Assembly (NCBI GenBank): GCA_022822365.1
Contig: JAJEBV010000019.1
Coordinates: 30,499 to 94,498, forward strand
Source of the DNA: Thermoanaerobaculia bacterium
GTDB lineage: Bacteria; Acidobacteriota; Thermoanaerobaculia; Multivoradales; Multivoraceae
DNA: 64,000 nucleotides
Direction of reading: 5' to 3'
Shown here: piece by piece, positions 27,706-36,924 of the stretch
Position numbering within the stretch: position 1 is the stretch's first letter
Layout: every line of letters begins with the position of its first letter
Notes under the pieces: model-generated
Seen by the model: only the letters and a program-made list of their open reading frames with translations
Told to the model about the DNA's origin: nothing
The model's database searches: none
Program-made: the position numbers and the translations under genes

Positions 27706-28907
27706 AAGTCCAGCGGCCGGCCGTCGAGCGTCGTGTACGGCGGAATCGGGTCGGTGGCGTGGAAGCCGAAGATCATGTCGCCGTGGTTCCCGTCCGGGAT
27801 CGCCGTCACGTCGGGCAACCGGTGCTCCTCGACGAAGTCGGCGTCGAGCTCGATGCCGAGACCGGGGCGGCGTCCCAGGTCCAGCAGGCCGTCCTCCACC
27901 GTCAGCGGCTCGCCCAGCAGGCCTTCGATGAAGCGGTTTCCGGTCTGGTCGACCTCGACGGTCAGGCCGTGCCGGTGGGCCGCGACGACGTGGCCGTTGG
28001 CGATCACCGCCACCGGATCGCACCAACTGTGCGGAGCGAACTGGAGCCCCGCGCTCTTCGTCATCTCCGCGATCCTGTTCAGCTCGCTGATGCCGCCGCA
28101 ACGGCTGGCGTCGGCCTGCAGGATGTCCGCGGCGCCGCAGCGGATCAGTTCGCGAAAGCCCTCGACGCCGAACTCGCACTCGCCCACCGCGATCGGCAGG
28201 CCGGCGACCTGACGCAGCGCCACCAGGTCGTCGATCTCGAGCGGCTGAAAGGGCTCCTCGAACCAGAAGATCCGGTGCTCCACCAGGTGCCGCGCCAGCG
28301 AGGTCGCCATCTCGAGGTTGTAGCGCCGGGTTCCGTCGGCCATCAGGTCGATCTTCGGGCCGACGGCGGCCCGGGTCAGGCGGACGGTCTCGCGGTCGTA
28401 CTGTTCGTCGACGCCGGTGCGGAACTTGACCCGCCGGAAGCCCTTCTCGACCATGCGGACCGCCGTGTCGGCGACGGTCTCCGGTGAGCTGTAGAGCAGG
28501 CCGCTGGCGTAGGCCGGAACGCGGGAATCCTCGCCGCCGAGCAGCTCCCAGACCGGCTTGCCCTGGTCTTGTCCCAGGAGATCCCAGAACGCCTGGTCGA
28601 GGCCGCCCATCGTCGTCAGCGCGACGCCCTTGCGGCCGTACCAGTTGGTGCGGAAGAACAGCCGCCACCACAGGCGCTCGATCTGGAGCGGATCGAGACC
28701 GATGAGGAACGGGCGCAGGTGCTTGACGGTCACCTCCACCAGCTCGGGGTGGGAGTAGGCGGAGCCCGTTCCGACACGGCCGTCGTCGGTGTGCACCCGG
28801 ATCAGCGAGGCGAGGCGGCCCTTGACCCTGCCCCAGGGCCCAACCCAGCCCTTCCCCTCCGGGTACTCGAAGTAGAGATGGATGGTCTCGACGCGGTCGA
28901 TTCGCAT
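27702..28907 (-). CDS. Mandelate racemase/enolase superfamily enzyme (sugar-acid dehydratase-like)
   Basis: The start at 28907 is supported by GGAGG 4 nt upstream; the protein is 401 residues. Superfamily residues are visible: Lys in RVKFRTG, metal ligands Asp (LMADGTRR), Glu (FWFEEPF) and Glu (VGECEFG), an Asp in LQADASRCGG, and the base His in FAPHSWCD. The His/Asp arrangement and WYGRKG segment resemble acid-sugar dehydratases of the MR subgroup. The substrate is probably an aldonate, uncertain. It is divergent from a GPH carrier gene, and the spacer holds an imperfect palindrome. Confidence 0.9.
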   Translation of the reverse strand: MRIDRVETIHLYFEYPEGKGWVGPWGRVKGRLASLIRVHTDDGRVGTGSAYSHPELVEVTVKHLRPFLIGLDPLQIERLWWRLFFRTNWYGRKGVALTTMGGLDQAFWDLLGQDQGKPVWELLGGEDSRVPAYASGLLYSSPETVADTAVRMVEKGFRRVKFRTGVDEQYDRETVRLTRAAVGPKIDLMADGTRRYNLEMATSLARHLVEHRIFWFEEPFQPLEIDDLVALRQVAGLPIAVGECEFGVEGFRELIRCGAADILQADASRCGGISELNRIAEMTKSAGLQFAPHSWCDPVAVIANGHVVAAHRHGLTVEVDQTGNRFIEGLLGEPLTVEDGLLDLGRRPGLGIELDADFVEEHRLPDVTAIPDGNHGDMIFGFHATDPIPPYTTLDGRPLDF

Positions 28908-28931
28908 GGCGCCTCCGCGAAGATGGAAACA

Positions 28932-28945
28932 TGACTCGCGGGTCA
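28932..28945. promoter_or_regulatory. Imperfect palindrome in divergent promoter region
   Basis: TGACTCGCGGGTCA is a 14-bp inverted repeat with one mismatch, located between the enolase-family gene (start 28907) and the GPH carrier (TTG start 28989). A TATACT at 28954-28959 could be the -10 of the plus-strand operon, and AAGGAG at 28975-28980 is its ribosome site. The position suggests an operator serving one or both operons; the regulator is not identified. Confidence 0.35.
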
Positions 28946-28988
28946 CTTCTGACTATACTGAACCGGATCACGGCAAGGAGAACGACGC

Positions 28989-30371
28989 TTGACCAGGCGG
29001 GTCCCGCTGCGACATCTGCTGTTCTACGCCAGCCCGGGGATCCCGCTCGCGCTGTTCATCCCGCCGATGCCGGCGATCCTGGCCGCGTTCTACGCCCAGC
29101 ACACGGCGGCGACCACCGCCGGCATCGGCACGGCGATGCTCGTCGCACGGGTGGCGGACGCCCTGACCGATCCGCCGATGGGCTACCTGTCGGACGCGAC
29201 CCGGAGTCGCTGGGGCCGCCGCAAGCCGTGGCTCCTGGTGGGGGCTCTGCTCGGCATGGTCGCGATGTGGGTCTTCTTCATGCCCCCGGCCGGCGCCGGC
29301 AACTGGTACTTCCTCCTGGGGCTGCTCATCTACTACGTCGCGATGACGGTCATGAACATCCCGCTCCGGGCTTGGTCGAGCGAACTCTCCGACGACTACA
29401 GCGAGCGCTCGCGACTGTCGCTCTACCTGACGACCGCGCTGCTCGTCGGGGGTCTCCTCTTCTTCATCCTGCCGCCGCTCCTTGCCCACGAATCCGTCGG
29501 ACTCCTGGCCTCCGCCGAGTTCGACCTCGAGACGATGGCCCTGTTCGGCTGGATCGGCATCGCGCTGCTCCCGCTCCTGCTCGGGGCGGCCTGCGCCGCC
29601 ACGCCGGTCGGTCGCAGCGCCGGCGAGTCCCAGACGTCGATCATCGAGTCATTCAAGGCCGTCCGCGGCAACGGGCCGTTCTGGTCGCTGATGACCGCGG
29701 AGTCGCTGAACTACATCGCGTCCGGCGTCTCGTACTCCGTGCTCATCCTCGCCCTGTCGAACTACTGGGGCTTCGGCGACCGCGTAGCCATCTTCCTGCT
29801 CATCGTCGTCGTGATTCAGGTCATCGCGATGCCGCCGACCGGCTGGCTGGCGGTCAGGCTCGGCAAGCACCGGACCTGGGCGTTCGGCGTCCTCGGACAA
29901 GCCCTCGTCTTCCCGCTGGTCTTCTTCATGCCGCCCGGCGCTACGCCGTTCTTCGTCATCGCGCTGTTCGGCGCCGCGATCTCCATCTTCCAGGCCCCGC
30001 ACATGATGATGCCGATGGCCATGCTGACGGACACCGCCGACTACGACCTGATGAAGAGCGGCAAGCAGCGCACCGGCAACTACTTCGCCCTCCAGCACCT
30101 GATCTACAAGGGCATGAACGCGGTCGGCTACTCGCTGGGCTACTTCCTGCTCGCCTGGGTCGGCTACGACCCGGCGATCTCCGAGAACACGGCGTCGGCG
30201 AACGTCGGGCTCCAGGTCATCGTCGGCGTGGTCGCGCCGGTGTTCCTGCTGGCCTGCGGAATCGTCCTGTTCCGCTATCCGCTCACGGCGGAGCGCCACG
30301 CCGTCATCCAGCGCTTCATCCGCCGCCGAGAGGCCCGGCTGGCGATCACGGACTCGCCAGTGCCCCAATGA
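28989..30371 (+). CDS. MFS transporter, GPH type
   Basis: A 460-residue carrier starting at TTG 28989, fixed by AAGGAG 8 nt upstream. It has about 12 membrane helices and GPH signatures: RVADALTDPPMGYLSD and RRKPWLLVGA at the N-terminus, SSELSDDYSERSRLS in the middle, and TADYDLMKSGKQRTGNYFA late in the protein. The substrate is unknown. It opens an operon in which the next start overlaps its stop (ATGA at 30368), followed by a serine hydrolase, CPBP protease and Rieske dioxygenase. It therefore probably imports the substrate of that pathway. Confidence 0.9.
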   Translation: MTRRVPLRHLLFYASPGIPLALFIPPMPAILAAFYAQHTAATTAGIGTAMLVARVADALTDPPMGYLSDATRSRWGRRKPWLLVGALLGMVAMWVFFMPPAGAGNWYFLLGLLIYYVAMTVMNIPLRAWSSELSDDYSERSRLSLYLTTALLVGGLLFFILPPLLAHESVGLLASAEFDLETMALFGWIGIALLPLLLGAACAATPVGRSAGESQTSIIESFKAVRGNGPFWSLMTAESLNYIASGVSYSVLILALSNYWGFGDRVAIFLLIVVVIQVIAMPPTGWLAVRLGKHRTWAFGVLGQALVFPLVFFMPPGATPFFVIALFGAAISIFQAPHMMMPMAMLTDTADYDLMKSGKQRTGNYFALQHLIYKGMNAVGYSLGYFLLAWVGYDPAISENTASANVGLQVIVGVVAPVFLLACGIVLFRYPLTAERHAVIQRFIRRREARLAITDSPVPQ

Positions 30372-31552
30372 CGCAACCCGCGAACACCGCCGCGAGCATC
30401 AACCGCGATCTCGACTCGCTGCTCGAAGGCCAGTTGACGTCCGGCGCCAGGAGCGCGGTGGCCCGGATCGAGGCGCCGGCGGCGGGCTTCGCCTGGGAAC
30501 ACGCCGCCGGCGTCGCGCGCGAGGACACCGGCGAGGCGATGACGTCGAACCACCGCTTTCACACCGCGAGCGTCAGCAAGTCGATGACCGCGCTCCTCGT
30601 CGTCCAACTCGCCGACGAGGGCGCTCTCGGTCCCGAGGGCGTGGACGCGCGGTACGTCGAGTTCGAGGTCTTCCCGGACGACATCCAGGAACGCCTCCTC
30701 ACCCGTGGCGGACAGCCCGCCCTGGCCGCCGTCACGCTCCGCCACATGCTGTCGCACACGTCGGGCTTCCGGGACGCCTTCGTCGACGACGGTTCCCGGA
30801 CCTCGAAGGAAACCGGGCGGCCGGCGCCGGGGTCGATCATCGGCAACGACGCGACCCGCAACTTCACCGCCGCGTGGTCGCCCTGGCTGCCGGAGGGCGA
30901 CTCGGCGGAAGAACGCGGCGTCATCAACTACTACCTGTCGCAGCCCGGCATGAGCGAGGCCCTGTCCGAGCCCGGAACCGCGTTCCACTACAGCGACACC
31001 GCCTTCGTGCTGCTGGCGCTGCTGGTCGAACGGGTGACGGGCAAGAGCTACCACGCCAACCTGAGAGACCGGATCCTCGCGCCCTGCGATCTGCGGGACA
31101 GCTACCTCGCCTACCGGGACGATCCGCCGTTGGGGCCTCGCCGCCAGCCCGAGTCCGACGTCCATGCCTACGGCATACCGATGCTGAGTTCAGGCAAGAA
31201 CCTGTCCTTCGACTGGGGCGGCGGCGGACTGGTGACGACCGCCGGGGACCTGGTCCGGTTTCAACGGGCCCTGGCCGAGCACCGGCTGCCCGGCTCGAGT
31301 CGGATCCTGCCCCGGATGACCGCCTGGACCCGGCCCGCCGGCCTGGCCGGGCTGCGAACGGGCGTCGGCCTCGGCCTGTTCCGCACCCGCTACCCCGGCG
31401 GCGAGCTGTGGGGCCACTCCGGCGCCTGGGGCGCCAAGATGGATTGCGAGCAGGCTGCCGGCATCTACTTCGCCGGCACCGTCAACCAGGCGAGCGCGGC
31501 CGCCGGCTGGCACCACCCGTTGATGGCCCGGGTCGCGGAGTACGTCCAATGA
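30368..31552 (+). CDS. Serine hydrolase, class C beta-lactamase/esterase family
   Basis: A 394-residue protein whose ATG overlaps the carrier stop. The active-site SxxK is in TASVSKSM, the Tyr box reads HYSDTAF, and the third box is GHSGAWG near the C-terminus. No signal peptide is evident, so it is likely cytoplasmic, unlike the other class C-like proteins here. Members hydrolyse esters or amides. Its place between a carrier and a Rieske dioxygenase suggests it unmasks an imported ester before ring oxidation; that is inference. Confidence 0.87.
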   Translation: MTQPANTAASINRDLDSLLEGQLTSGARSAVARIEAPAAGFAWEHAAGVAREDTGEAMTSNHRFHTASVSKSMTALLVVQLADEGALGPEGVDARYVEFEVFPDDIQERLLTRGGQPALAAVTLRHMLSHTSGFRDAFVDDGSRTSKETGRPAPGSIIGNDATRNFTAAWSPWLPEGDSAEERGVINYYLSQPGMSEALSEPGTAFHYSDTAFVLLALLVERVTGKSYHANLRDRILAPCDLRDSYLAYRDDPPLGPRRQPESDVHAYGIPMLSSGKNLSFDWGGGGLVTTAGDLVRFQRALAEHRLPGSSRILPRMTAWTRPAGLAGLRTGVGLGLFRTRYPGGELWGHSGAWGAKMDCEQAAGIYFAGTVNQASAAAGWHHPLMARVAEYVQ

Positions 31553-31568
31553 GGAAGGAGTAGAGACC

Positions 31569-32636
31569 ATGCGCCAGTTCATCCGACGACATCCCTTCTG
31601 GAGCTTCTACGCGGCCGCCTTCCTGATCGGCCTGCTGGCCTGGATCTACCTGATGACGGTGGAGCTCGTCCTGCAGGGCGAGCGCGGCCCCGACTACAGC
31701 GCCTACGGCGAGTTCGTGGGCTACCGGGACGCGACCCGGGCGGCGCACCCGATCCTCCACCACCACGGCGACAGCGTCCTGCTGTACATGCAGGCCGCCG
31801 CCAGCAAGATGCCGATCCTGCTGCCGATGTTCTCCTTCCCCTTCGCGCCGACGCTGGCCGCGCTGCTGATCGTGGGGATCGGCTGGAAACGGCTCGGGCT
31901 GCGGGCGCTGCTCGGCCTCTACCGGCCGATCCGGGGCAACGTGACCGCGCGGGAAGGCGCGCAGCTCTACGCCATCCTGGTCGGCTTCCTGGTCACGTTC
32001 GTGAGCAGCCTGCTCATCTTCGAGCAACTCTTCGGCGACCCGGCGAAGGTACAGAACGCGGTCGCGCACATCGGCCTGCTCGACTGGCAGACCTTCGTCG
32101 CGACCCTGCTGGTCGCGGGCTTCCTCAACCAGGGCGCGCTGCTCGAGGAACTCGGCTGGCGCGGCTACGCCCTGCCGCTCCTCGTCCGCAAGTGGAGCAA
32201 CCCGCTGCTCGCCTGCGTCGTGCTCGGCGTCCTCTGGGCGCTGTGGCACTTCCCGCGCGAGATCCCGGGGATCCTGTCCGGCCAGAGTCTTGCCGCCCTG
32301 GTGCAGTGGCACCTGATCTTCTTCCTGTCGACCATCGGCATGACGATCGTCGCGTTCTACTTCGTCAATGCCGCGGGCGGCAGCGTCATCCCGGCAATCC
32401 TGATCCACGGCGTCCTCAACCACGTCGGCAACATGTTCGGCGCGGAGCAACTGGTCGGCCGGTCCTACGGCGGAATGATCGGGCCGGTCGGCTGGGCGAT
32501 CGCCGGCGTCGTGGTCATCGCACTCGTCGGACCGGACCTCGGCTGGAAGCGCAGGGTCGAGGCCTTGGGCGACTCCGATCCGAGCCTGATCTGGGCCGGT
32601 TCCGACGAGGCCGCGCCCTCGCCGTCAAAGGCCTGA
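31569..32636 (+). CDS. CPBP-family intramembrane glutamic protease
   Basis: A 355-residue membrane protein with about eight helices, starting after AGGAAGGAG. CPBP motifs are clear: EELGWR (E193, E194, R198), a His in WALWHFPRE, and HGVLNHVGN. The family (Rce1/Abi-like) cleaves proteins or peptides inside the membrane. In bacteria, members process signalling peptides, give bacteriocin immunity or remain uncharacterised. It lies inside a catabolic operon, 16 bp after the serine hydrolase and 13 bp before the Rieske alpha gene, an unusual place for such a protease. Confidence 0.88.
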   Translation: MRQFIRRHPFWSFYAAAFLIGLLAWIYLMTVELVLQGERGPDYSAYGEFVGYRDATRAAHPILHHHGDSVLLYMQAAASKMPILLPMFSFPFAPTLAALLIVGIGWKRLGLRALLGLYRPIRGNVTAREGAQLYAILVGFLVTFVSSLLIFEQLFGDPAKVQNAVAHIGLLDWQTFVATLLVAGFLNQGALLEELGWRGYALPLLVRKWSNPLLACVVLGVLWALWHFPREIPGILSGQSLAALVQWHLIFFLSTIGMTIVAFYFVNAAGGSVIPAILIHGVLNHVGNMFGAEQLVGRSYGGMIGPVGWAIAGVVVIALVGPDLGWKRRVEALGDSDPSLIWAGSDEAAPSPSKA

Positions 32637-32649
32637 AGGGAGGCGAGCG

Positions 32650-33918
32650 ATGGATGCCCGTCACGACCTGATCGAACGTAGCGTCGCACCGGACGCCTCC
32701 TGGATCCGGCCCGACATCTTCTCTGACGAGGCGCTCTACCGCCTGGAGCAGGAGAGGATCTTCGGCCGCTGCTGGCTGCTCCTCGGACACGAGAGCCAGT
32801 TACCGGAGCCCGGCTCGTTCTTCCGTACCCACATGGGCGAGGAGCCCATTCTCGTCACCCGCACGCTCGAGGGCGAGGTCCGCGCGTTCCTGAACCTGTG
32901 CCGGCACCGGGGCGCCCAGCTCTGCCACGAGGATCGCGGCGTGGCGAAGTCGTTCAACTGCCGCTACCACGGCTGGGCCTACGCCTGCGACGGCAAGCTG
33001 CTGGCGGCGCCCGGGGAGCAACAGCTCTACTACGGCGAGCTGGACAGGGAGGAGTGGGGCCTCATCCGTGTGGCGCAGGTCGAGAGCTACAAGGGTCTCG
33101 TCTTCGGCAACTTCGACCCGGACGCCCCGCCGCTCGCCGACTACCTCGGCAACATGGCCTGGTACCTCGACATCCTGCTCGACCGCCGCGCCGGCGGCAC
33201 CGAGCTGCTCGGCGTGCAGCGCTGGCGGATCCCCGCGAACTGGAAGATCGTCGCCGAGAACCACGTCGGCGACGAGTACCACGTCGGCTTCACCCACGGG
33301 TCGCAACTGACGCGGCCCATCGAGAGTCGCGCGGCGCCGGCTCCGCTGGCCCGCGAAATCCGCCCCGAACTCGGCCACGGCATCGGCGTCGACATCATCC
33401 CCGAGGACCTCTCTCCCGGCGAGCGCGGCGGCTTCGACGAAGAAGTCAACGAGTACCTGCGGTCGATCGCCGGCGAGATGACGGAGCGCCTGGGGGAGAT
33501 GAGGCCGCGCCTGTTCCCGATCCACGGTCTCGTTTTCCCCACCCTGGGCATGGTCCCGATCCTCAACTCGATCCGGGTGGTCCACCCGAAAGGCCCCAAC
33601 GAAATCGAACTCTGGTCCTACTGCATGGTCGACCGGGACGCCCCGAAACGGGTCAAGGAGATCCTGGTCCAGCGGTCGGTCTCGGCGTTCGGTCCGGCCG
33701 GCTCCTTCGAGCAGGACGATTCCGCCAACTGGACCGGCGTGACCCGAAACACCGCCGGCCACCAGGCCCGGAAGCACCGGCTCAACCTGTCGATGGGACT
33801 GGGACACGAAGGGGAGGTCGACGGACTGCGGGGCGAGGTGGGACTGACCGCGAGCGACATCAACCAGCGGGGCTTCTACCTGCGCTGGGTCCAGGAGATG
33901 ACCGGGGGCCCGGCATGA
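32650..33918 (+). CDS. Rieske aromatic-ring-hydroxylating dioxygenase, alpha subunit
   Basis: A 422-residue oxygenase subunit. The Rieske [2Fe-2S] ligands are C84/H86 (CRHRGAQLC) and C104/H107 (CRYHGW). The mononuclear iron site has D208 bridging to H211 and H216 (DEYHVGFTH), with the third ligand probably the Asp in FEQDDSANW. It would dihydroxylate an aromatic ring with O2 and two electrons. The beta subunit overlaps its stop (ATGA at 33915), and an SDR that could be the cis-diol dehydrogenase follows. No ferredoxin or reductase gene is present in the operon. Confidence 0.95.
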   Translation: MDARHDLIERSVAPDASWIRPDIFSDEALYRLEQERIFGRCWLLLGHESQLPEPGSFFRTHMGEEPILVTRTLEGEVRAFLNLCRHRGAQLCHEDRGVAKSFNCRYHGWAYACDGKLLAAPGEQQLYYGELDREEWGLIRVAQVESYKGLVFGNFDPDAPPLADYLGNMAWYLDILLDRRAGGTELLGVQRWRIPANWKIVAENHVGDEYHVGFTHGSQLTRPIESRAAPAPLAREIRPELGHGIGVDIIPEDLSPGERGGFDEEVNEYLRSIAGEMTERLGEMRPRLFPIHGLVFPTLGMVPILNSIRVVHPKGPNEIELWSYCMVDRDAPKRVKEILVQRSVSAFGPAGSFEQDDSANWTGVTRNTAGHQARKHRLNLSMGLGHEGEVDGLRGEVGLTASDINQRGFYLRWVQEMTGGPA

Positions 33919-34454
33919 CGCTCGTCGACGCGCAACTGCTCGCCGACCTGCACTACTGGTACGCGCGCGAGGCCCGCCTGCTCGACGAGCGGCGCTACGA
34001 TCTCTGGCTCGAGACGGTGGACGCTGCGATCCGCTACCAGGTCCCGACCCGCTACTTCACCGCCCAGGCCGACATCACCGACTTCGGCGCCTGGACGGTC
34101 GACCGGGAGCTCGCCCAGGCTTCCGACGTTCTGCTCATCGACGACGACCACGCCGGGATCAGCAAGCGGATCGAGCGGCTGCAGTCGGGCATGGCCTGGG
34201 CCGAGATGCCGCCGTCCATCACCCGCAGGATCGTCTCGAACATCGAGCCGGGCGAGGCGCAGGAAGACGGCGGCATCGAGGTCTTCTCCGCGCTGCTGGC
34301 GTTCAAGAGCCGCGGTCCGGACGAGCGGAGCTTCCTCACCGCCCAGCGCCGCGATCTCCTGCTGCCCGCCGACGGCGACTTTCGCCTGCGGCGCCGCCTG
34401 GTGATCATCGACGATACGGTGCTCATGGGCGAGAATCTCTCCATCGTCCTCTGA
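33915..34454 (+). CDS. Aromatic-ring-hydroxylating dioxygenase, beta subunit
   Basis: A 179-residue small subunit of the SnoaL/NTF2-like fold, overlapping the alpha gene by four bases. The opening (LHYWYAREARLLDERRYDLW) is the family signature, including the acidic/Arg DERRYDLWL stretch. It stabilises the alpha3beta3 oxygenase and carries no cofactor. Its coupling to the alpha gene makes the assignment firm. The substrate range is set by the alpha subunit and cannot be named from sequence. Confidence 0.93.
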   Translation: MTLVDAQLLADLHYWYAREARLLDERRYDLWLETVDAAIRYQVPTRYFTAQADITDFGAWTVDRELAQASDVLLIDDDHAGISKRIERLQSGMAWAEMPPSITRRIVSNIEPGEAQEDGGIEVFSALLAFKSRGPDERSFLTAQRRDLLLPADGDFRLRRRLVIIDDTVLMGENLSIVL

Positions 34455-34467
34455 GGAGAAAGCTGTC

Positions 34468-35238
34468 GTGTCCAGGTTCGACCAGAAGATCTGCCTCGTC
34501 ACCGGTGGCGCGTCCGGCATCGGCAGGGCCACCTGCGAGGCGCTTGGCGCCCGGGGCGGCCATGTCGTCGTCACGGACATCGACGAAACCGCGGGAAGCG
34601 ACGTCGCCGACGCGGTCGGCGGCGAGTTCGCGCATCTCGACGTCAGCGACCGGGACGCCTGGACGCGCGTTGTTTCCCAGATCGTCAGGGGCCACGGCGG
34701 CCTTGATCTCGTCCATCTCAACGCCGGCGTGACGACCTATCCAGCGGCCGGGGGTGGCTTCCCCGCCGTCGACATCGCCGCCATGCCGGCGGACGTCTAC
34801 CGCCGGGTCATGAGCGCCAACGTCGACGGAGTCGTCTTCGGCGTGGGCGCGACCGTGCAGGCGCTGGAGAACCGGGGCGGCGGAGCGATCGTCGTGACGG
34901 CCTCGGTTGCCGGGCTCGGCACGTGGGAAGTGGACCCCCTCTACACGATGACCAAGCACGCCGTGGTCGGCCTGGTGCGCGCTCTCGCACCGTCTCTCGC
35001 CCAGCGCGGGATCACGCTCAACGCGATCTGCCCGGCCGCCGTCGACACGAAGATCTTCGGCCCCGAAGCCGAGGACTTCGTGAGGGAGACCGGCCTTCGA
35101 CTCATGCCGCCTTCCCAGGTGGCGGATGCCGTCGTCGAGGCAGTGGCCGGCGGCGAGACCGGTCAGTGCTGGGTCTGCTACGACGGCCACGATCCGAAGC
35201 TCTACGTACCGGCTCCGCTTCCGGGCCTGGACGACTAG
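34468..35238 (+). CDS. Short-chain dehydrogenase, candidate cis-diol dehydrogenase
   Basis: A 256-residue SDR with GTG start at 34468 behind a GAGGAGA ribosome site. The cofactor motif is TGGASGIG, followed by an Asp ending beta2 (VVTDID), which favours NAD. The catalytic pair is in YTMTKHAVVG, with Ser in TASVAG. Directly behind a ring-hydroxylating dioxygenase, the natural reaction would be rearomatisation of a cis-dihydrodiol to a catechol. The assignment rests on context; sequence alone says only SDR. Confidence 0.85.
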   Translation: MSRFDQKICLVTGGASGIGRATCEALGARGGHVVVTDIDETAGSDVADAVGGEFAHLDVSDRDAWTRVVSQIVRGHGGLDLVHLNAGVTTYPAAGGGFPAVDIAAMPADVYRRVMSANVDGVVFGVGATVQALENRGGGAIVVTASVAGLGTWEVDPLYTMTKHAVVGLVRALAPSLAQRGITLNAICPAAVDTKIFGPEAEDFVRETGLRLMPPSQVADAVVEAVAGGETGQCWVCYDGHDPKLYVPAPLPGLDD

Positions 35239-35275
35239 GCGTCAGTGCCGCGTCCTGCGGCCGGCGCGAAGTACC

Positions 35276-36922
35276 CTAGTCCTCTTCGGCGCCAGCGGTT
35301 GCAGCCGGGAACAGCACGCTGGCGACGCCCGGGAAGCGGCCGCCCAGTTCCTGCAGGATCCGCGTCGCTTCCTCTTCGGTCACCTTGCACAGCTCCGAGG
35401 CCCAGAAGCCGGTGACCGCCGCGTAGCCGAAGCCGGCGCGCCGGATGTCGGCGACGCCCTGGCGAAAGGCCTCCACGTCCCAATCGTCTCGCGCGCCTTC
35501 GAGAACGCGCGTCGACTCGAGGGCCCGGTCGAGCTCGGCCTGCGGCATCTCGCCAGGCACGCCCACGTACATCCTGAACATCGCGGCGTAGACGACGCCG
35601 CGCACGTACGAGACCTTCCACGTCCAGTCCTCGGAAGTCGGTGAAACGTCGAAGTCCGGTCCGGTCCACAGCATCCAGTTCTCGATGAACGGCGGAATCA
35701 GGGAGACGTCGGCCGCGCTGTCGGGCAGGCTCCACTGGTTCGACGCGACCATCAAGGAGACGTCCAGGTCGGGCCAGCCCCAGCCGTCGGTGCGCCAGCC
35801 GAACATGTGGCCGCCGGCGTGGCTGAAGGACATCGTCGGCTGGCCGTGGTCGCGAAGCAGCCAGACCAGCCCCAGGTCGAGGCCGGGCCCCAGCTCCTCG
35901 TGCTGGGGGGTGAGCATCTGTTCGACGGTTTCCGGCTGGAGGACCTGATAGTCGTTGTAACTCCCGCTCGCGAGCATGGCCATCAGCAGTCGCAGATGGT
36001 CGGCCGGTTTCGCCAGCACGCCGCCGGCAGGGTAGTGGCTGAAGTAGAGCGGAATCGTGGGAATGAGCGCCCCGCCCATCCGTGCGTAGCCGGTGCTCAT
36101 CTGCTCCCAGATCTCGGGGCGCACGTAGTCCCGGCGCTGCGCTGGCGGGTACTGGGACGACTCCATGCCCAGCGGGTCCATCACGTGCTTCTGCACGTAC
36201 TCCGCGAACGAAAGCTCTTCTGGGTTCGCGGTCTCGACGATCAGGCCGAGCGTTGCCAGGCCCGGGTTCGAGTAGTTGTAGCGCTCGCCGACCGGCGCGA
36301 CCCAGAACGGGGCGACGCCGCCGCCGACAGGGCTGGTCGTCGAGTCGAAACTCTCCTTGAGCGCCTGAGCAAGCGGGACCGGCTTGTGCCAGACGCCGCC
36401 GGCGCCGCCGGTCGAGATCCCCGAGCGATGCGTCAGCAGGTCGTGCACCGTGATGTCGCGCGCACCGAGCGGATTGTGCACCTCGAAGGGCAGGTGGTCG
36501 TTGATCGGATCGTCGAGCGACAGCACGCCGCGACCCACGAGTTGCATGACAGCGGTGGCGGTGTAGGTCTTGCCCAGGGAACCGGAGTGGTACACCGTCT
36601 CCGGGGTCATCGGCCTGGTGCTCGCAACGTCGGCGTAGCCGAAGCCCGCCTCCCAGATGAGCCTCCCCTTGTAGCCCAGGGCCAGATTGAGTCCGGGCGT
36701 ACCCTGGGCGCGCAGGACGTGCGGTACGAAGTCCCGCAGGGCGTCGATCAGCCGGAGCTCGAAGGCGCGTTCCGTGTGCACGGCCTCGGTGATGGGAATC
36801 GTCCGCTCGGTCTGGGCTCCGGCGGCAGTCGTCAGCGTCGAACTCAGGAGGATCGCTCCCAGAAGAAGACGGCAGGCGGGGAGCTTCCCCGCGGTGGATC
36901 GGGTGTTGCGGTGGGCATGCAT
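35276..36922 (-). CDS. Serine hydrolase, class C beta-lactamase family, secreted
   Basis: The start at 36922 follows AGGAAGGAG and gives a signal peptide (residues 1-35, ending TTAAGAQ); the protein is 548 residues. SxxK is in SGSLGKTY, the Tyr box is RYNYSNPG, and the third box reads SHAGGHMFG. A roughly 150-residue C-terminal extension follows the beta-lactamase domain and is unassigned. The start is 2 nt after the stop of the CapA-like gene, so it is last in a four-gene minus-strand operon. A periplasmic esterase or D-peptidase role is likely. Confidence 0.88.
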   Translation of the reverse strand: MHAHRNTRSTAGKLPACRLLLGAILLSSTLTTAAGAQTERTIPITEAVHTERAFELRLIDALRDFVPHVLRAQGTPGLNLALGYKGRLIWEAGFGYADVASTRPMTPETVYHSGSLGKTYTATAVMQLVGRGVLSLDDPINDHLPFEVHNPLGARDITVHDLLTHRSGISTGGAGGVWHKPVPLAQALKESFDSTTSPVGGGVAPFWVAPVGERYNYSNPGLATLGLIVETANPEELSFAEYVQKHVMDPLGMESSQYPPAQRRDYVRPEIWEQMSTGYARMGGALIPTIPLYFSHYPAGGVLAKPADHLRLLMAMLASGSYNDYQVLQPETVEQMLTPQHEELGPGLDLGLVWLLRDHGQPTMSFSHAGGHMFGWRTDGWGWPDLDVSLMVASNQWSLPDSAADVSLIPPFIENWMLWTGPDFDVSPTSEDWTWKVSYVRGVVYAAMFRMYVGVPGEMPQAELDRALESTRVLEGARDDWDVEAFRQGVADIRRAGFGYAAVTGFWASELCKVTEEEATRILQELGGRFPGVASVLFPAATAGAEED

Positions 36923-36924
36923 GC

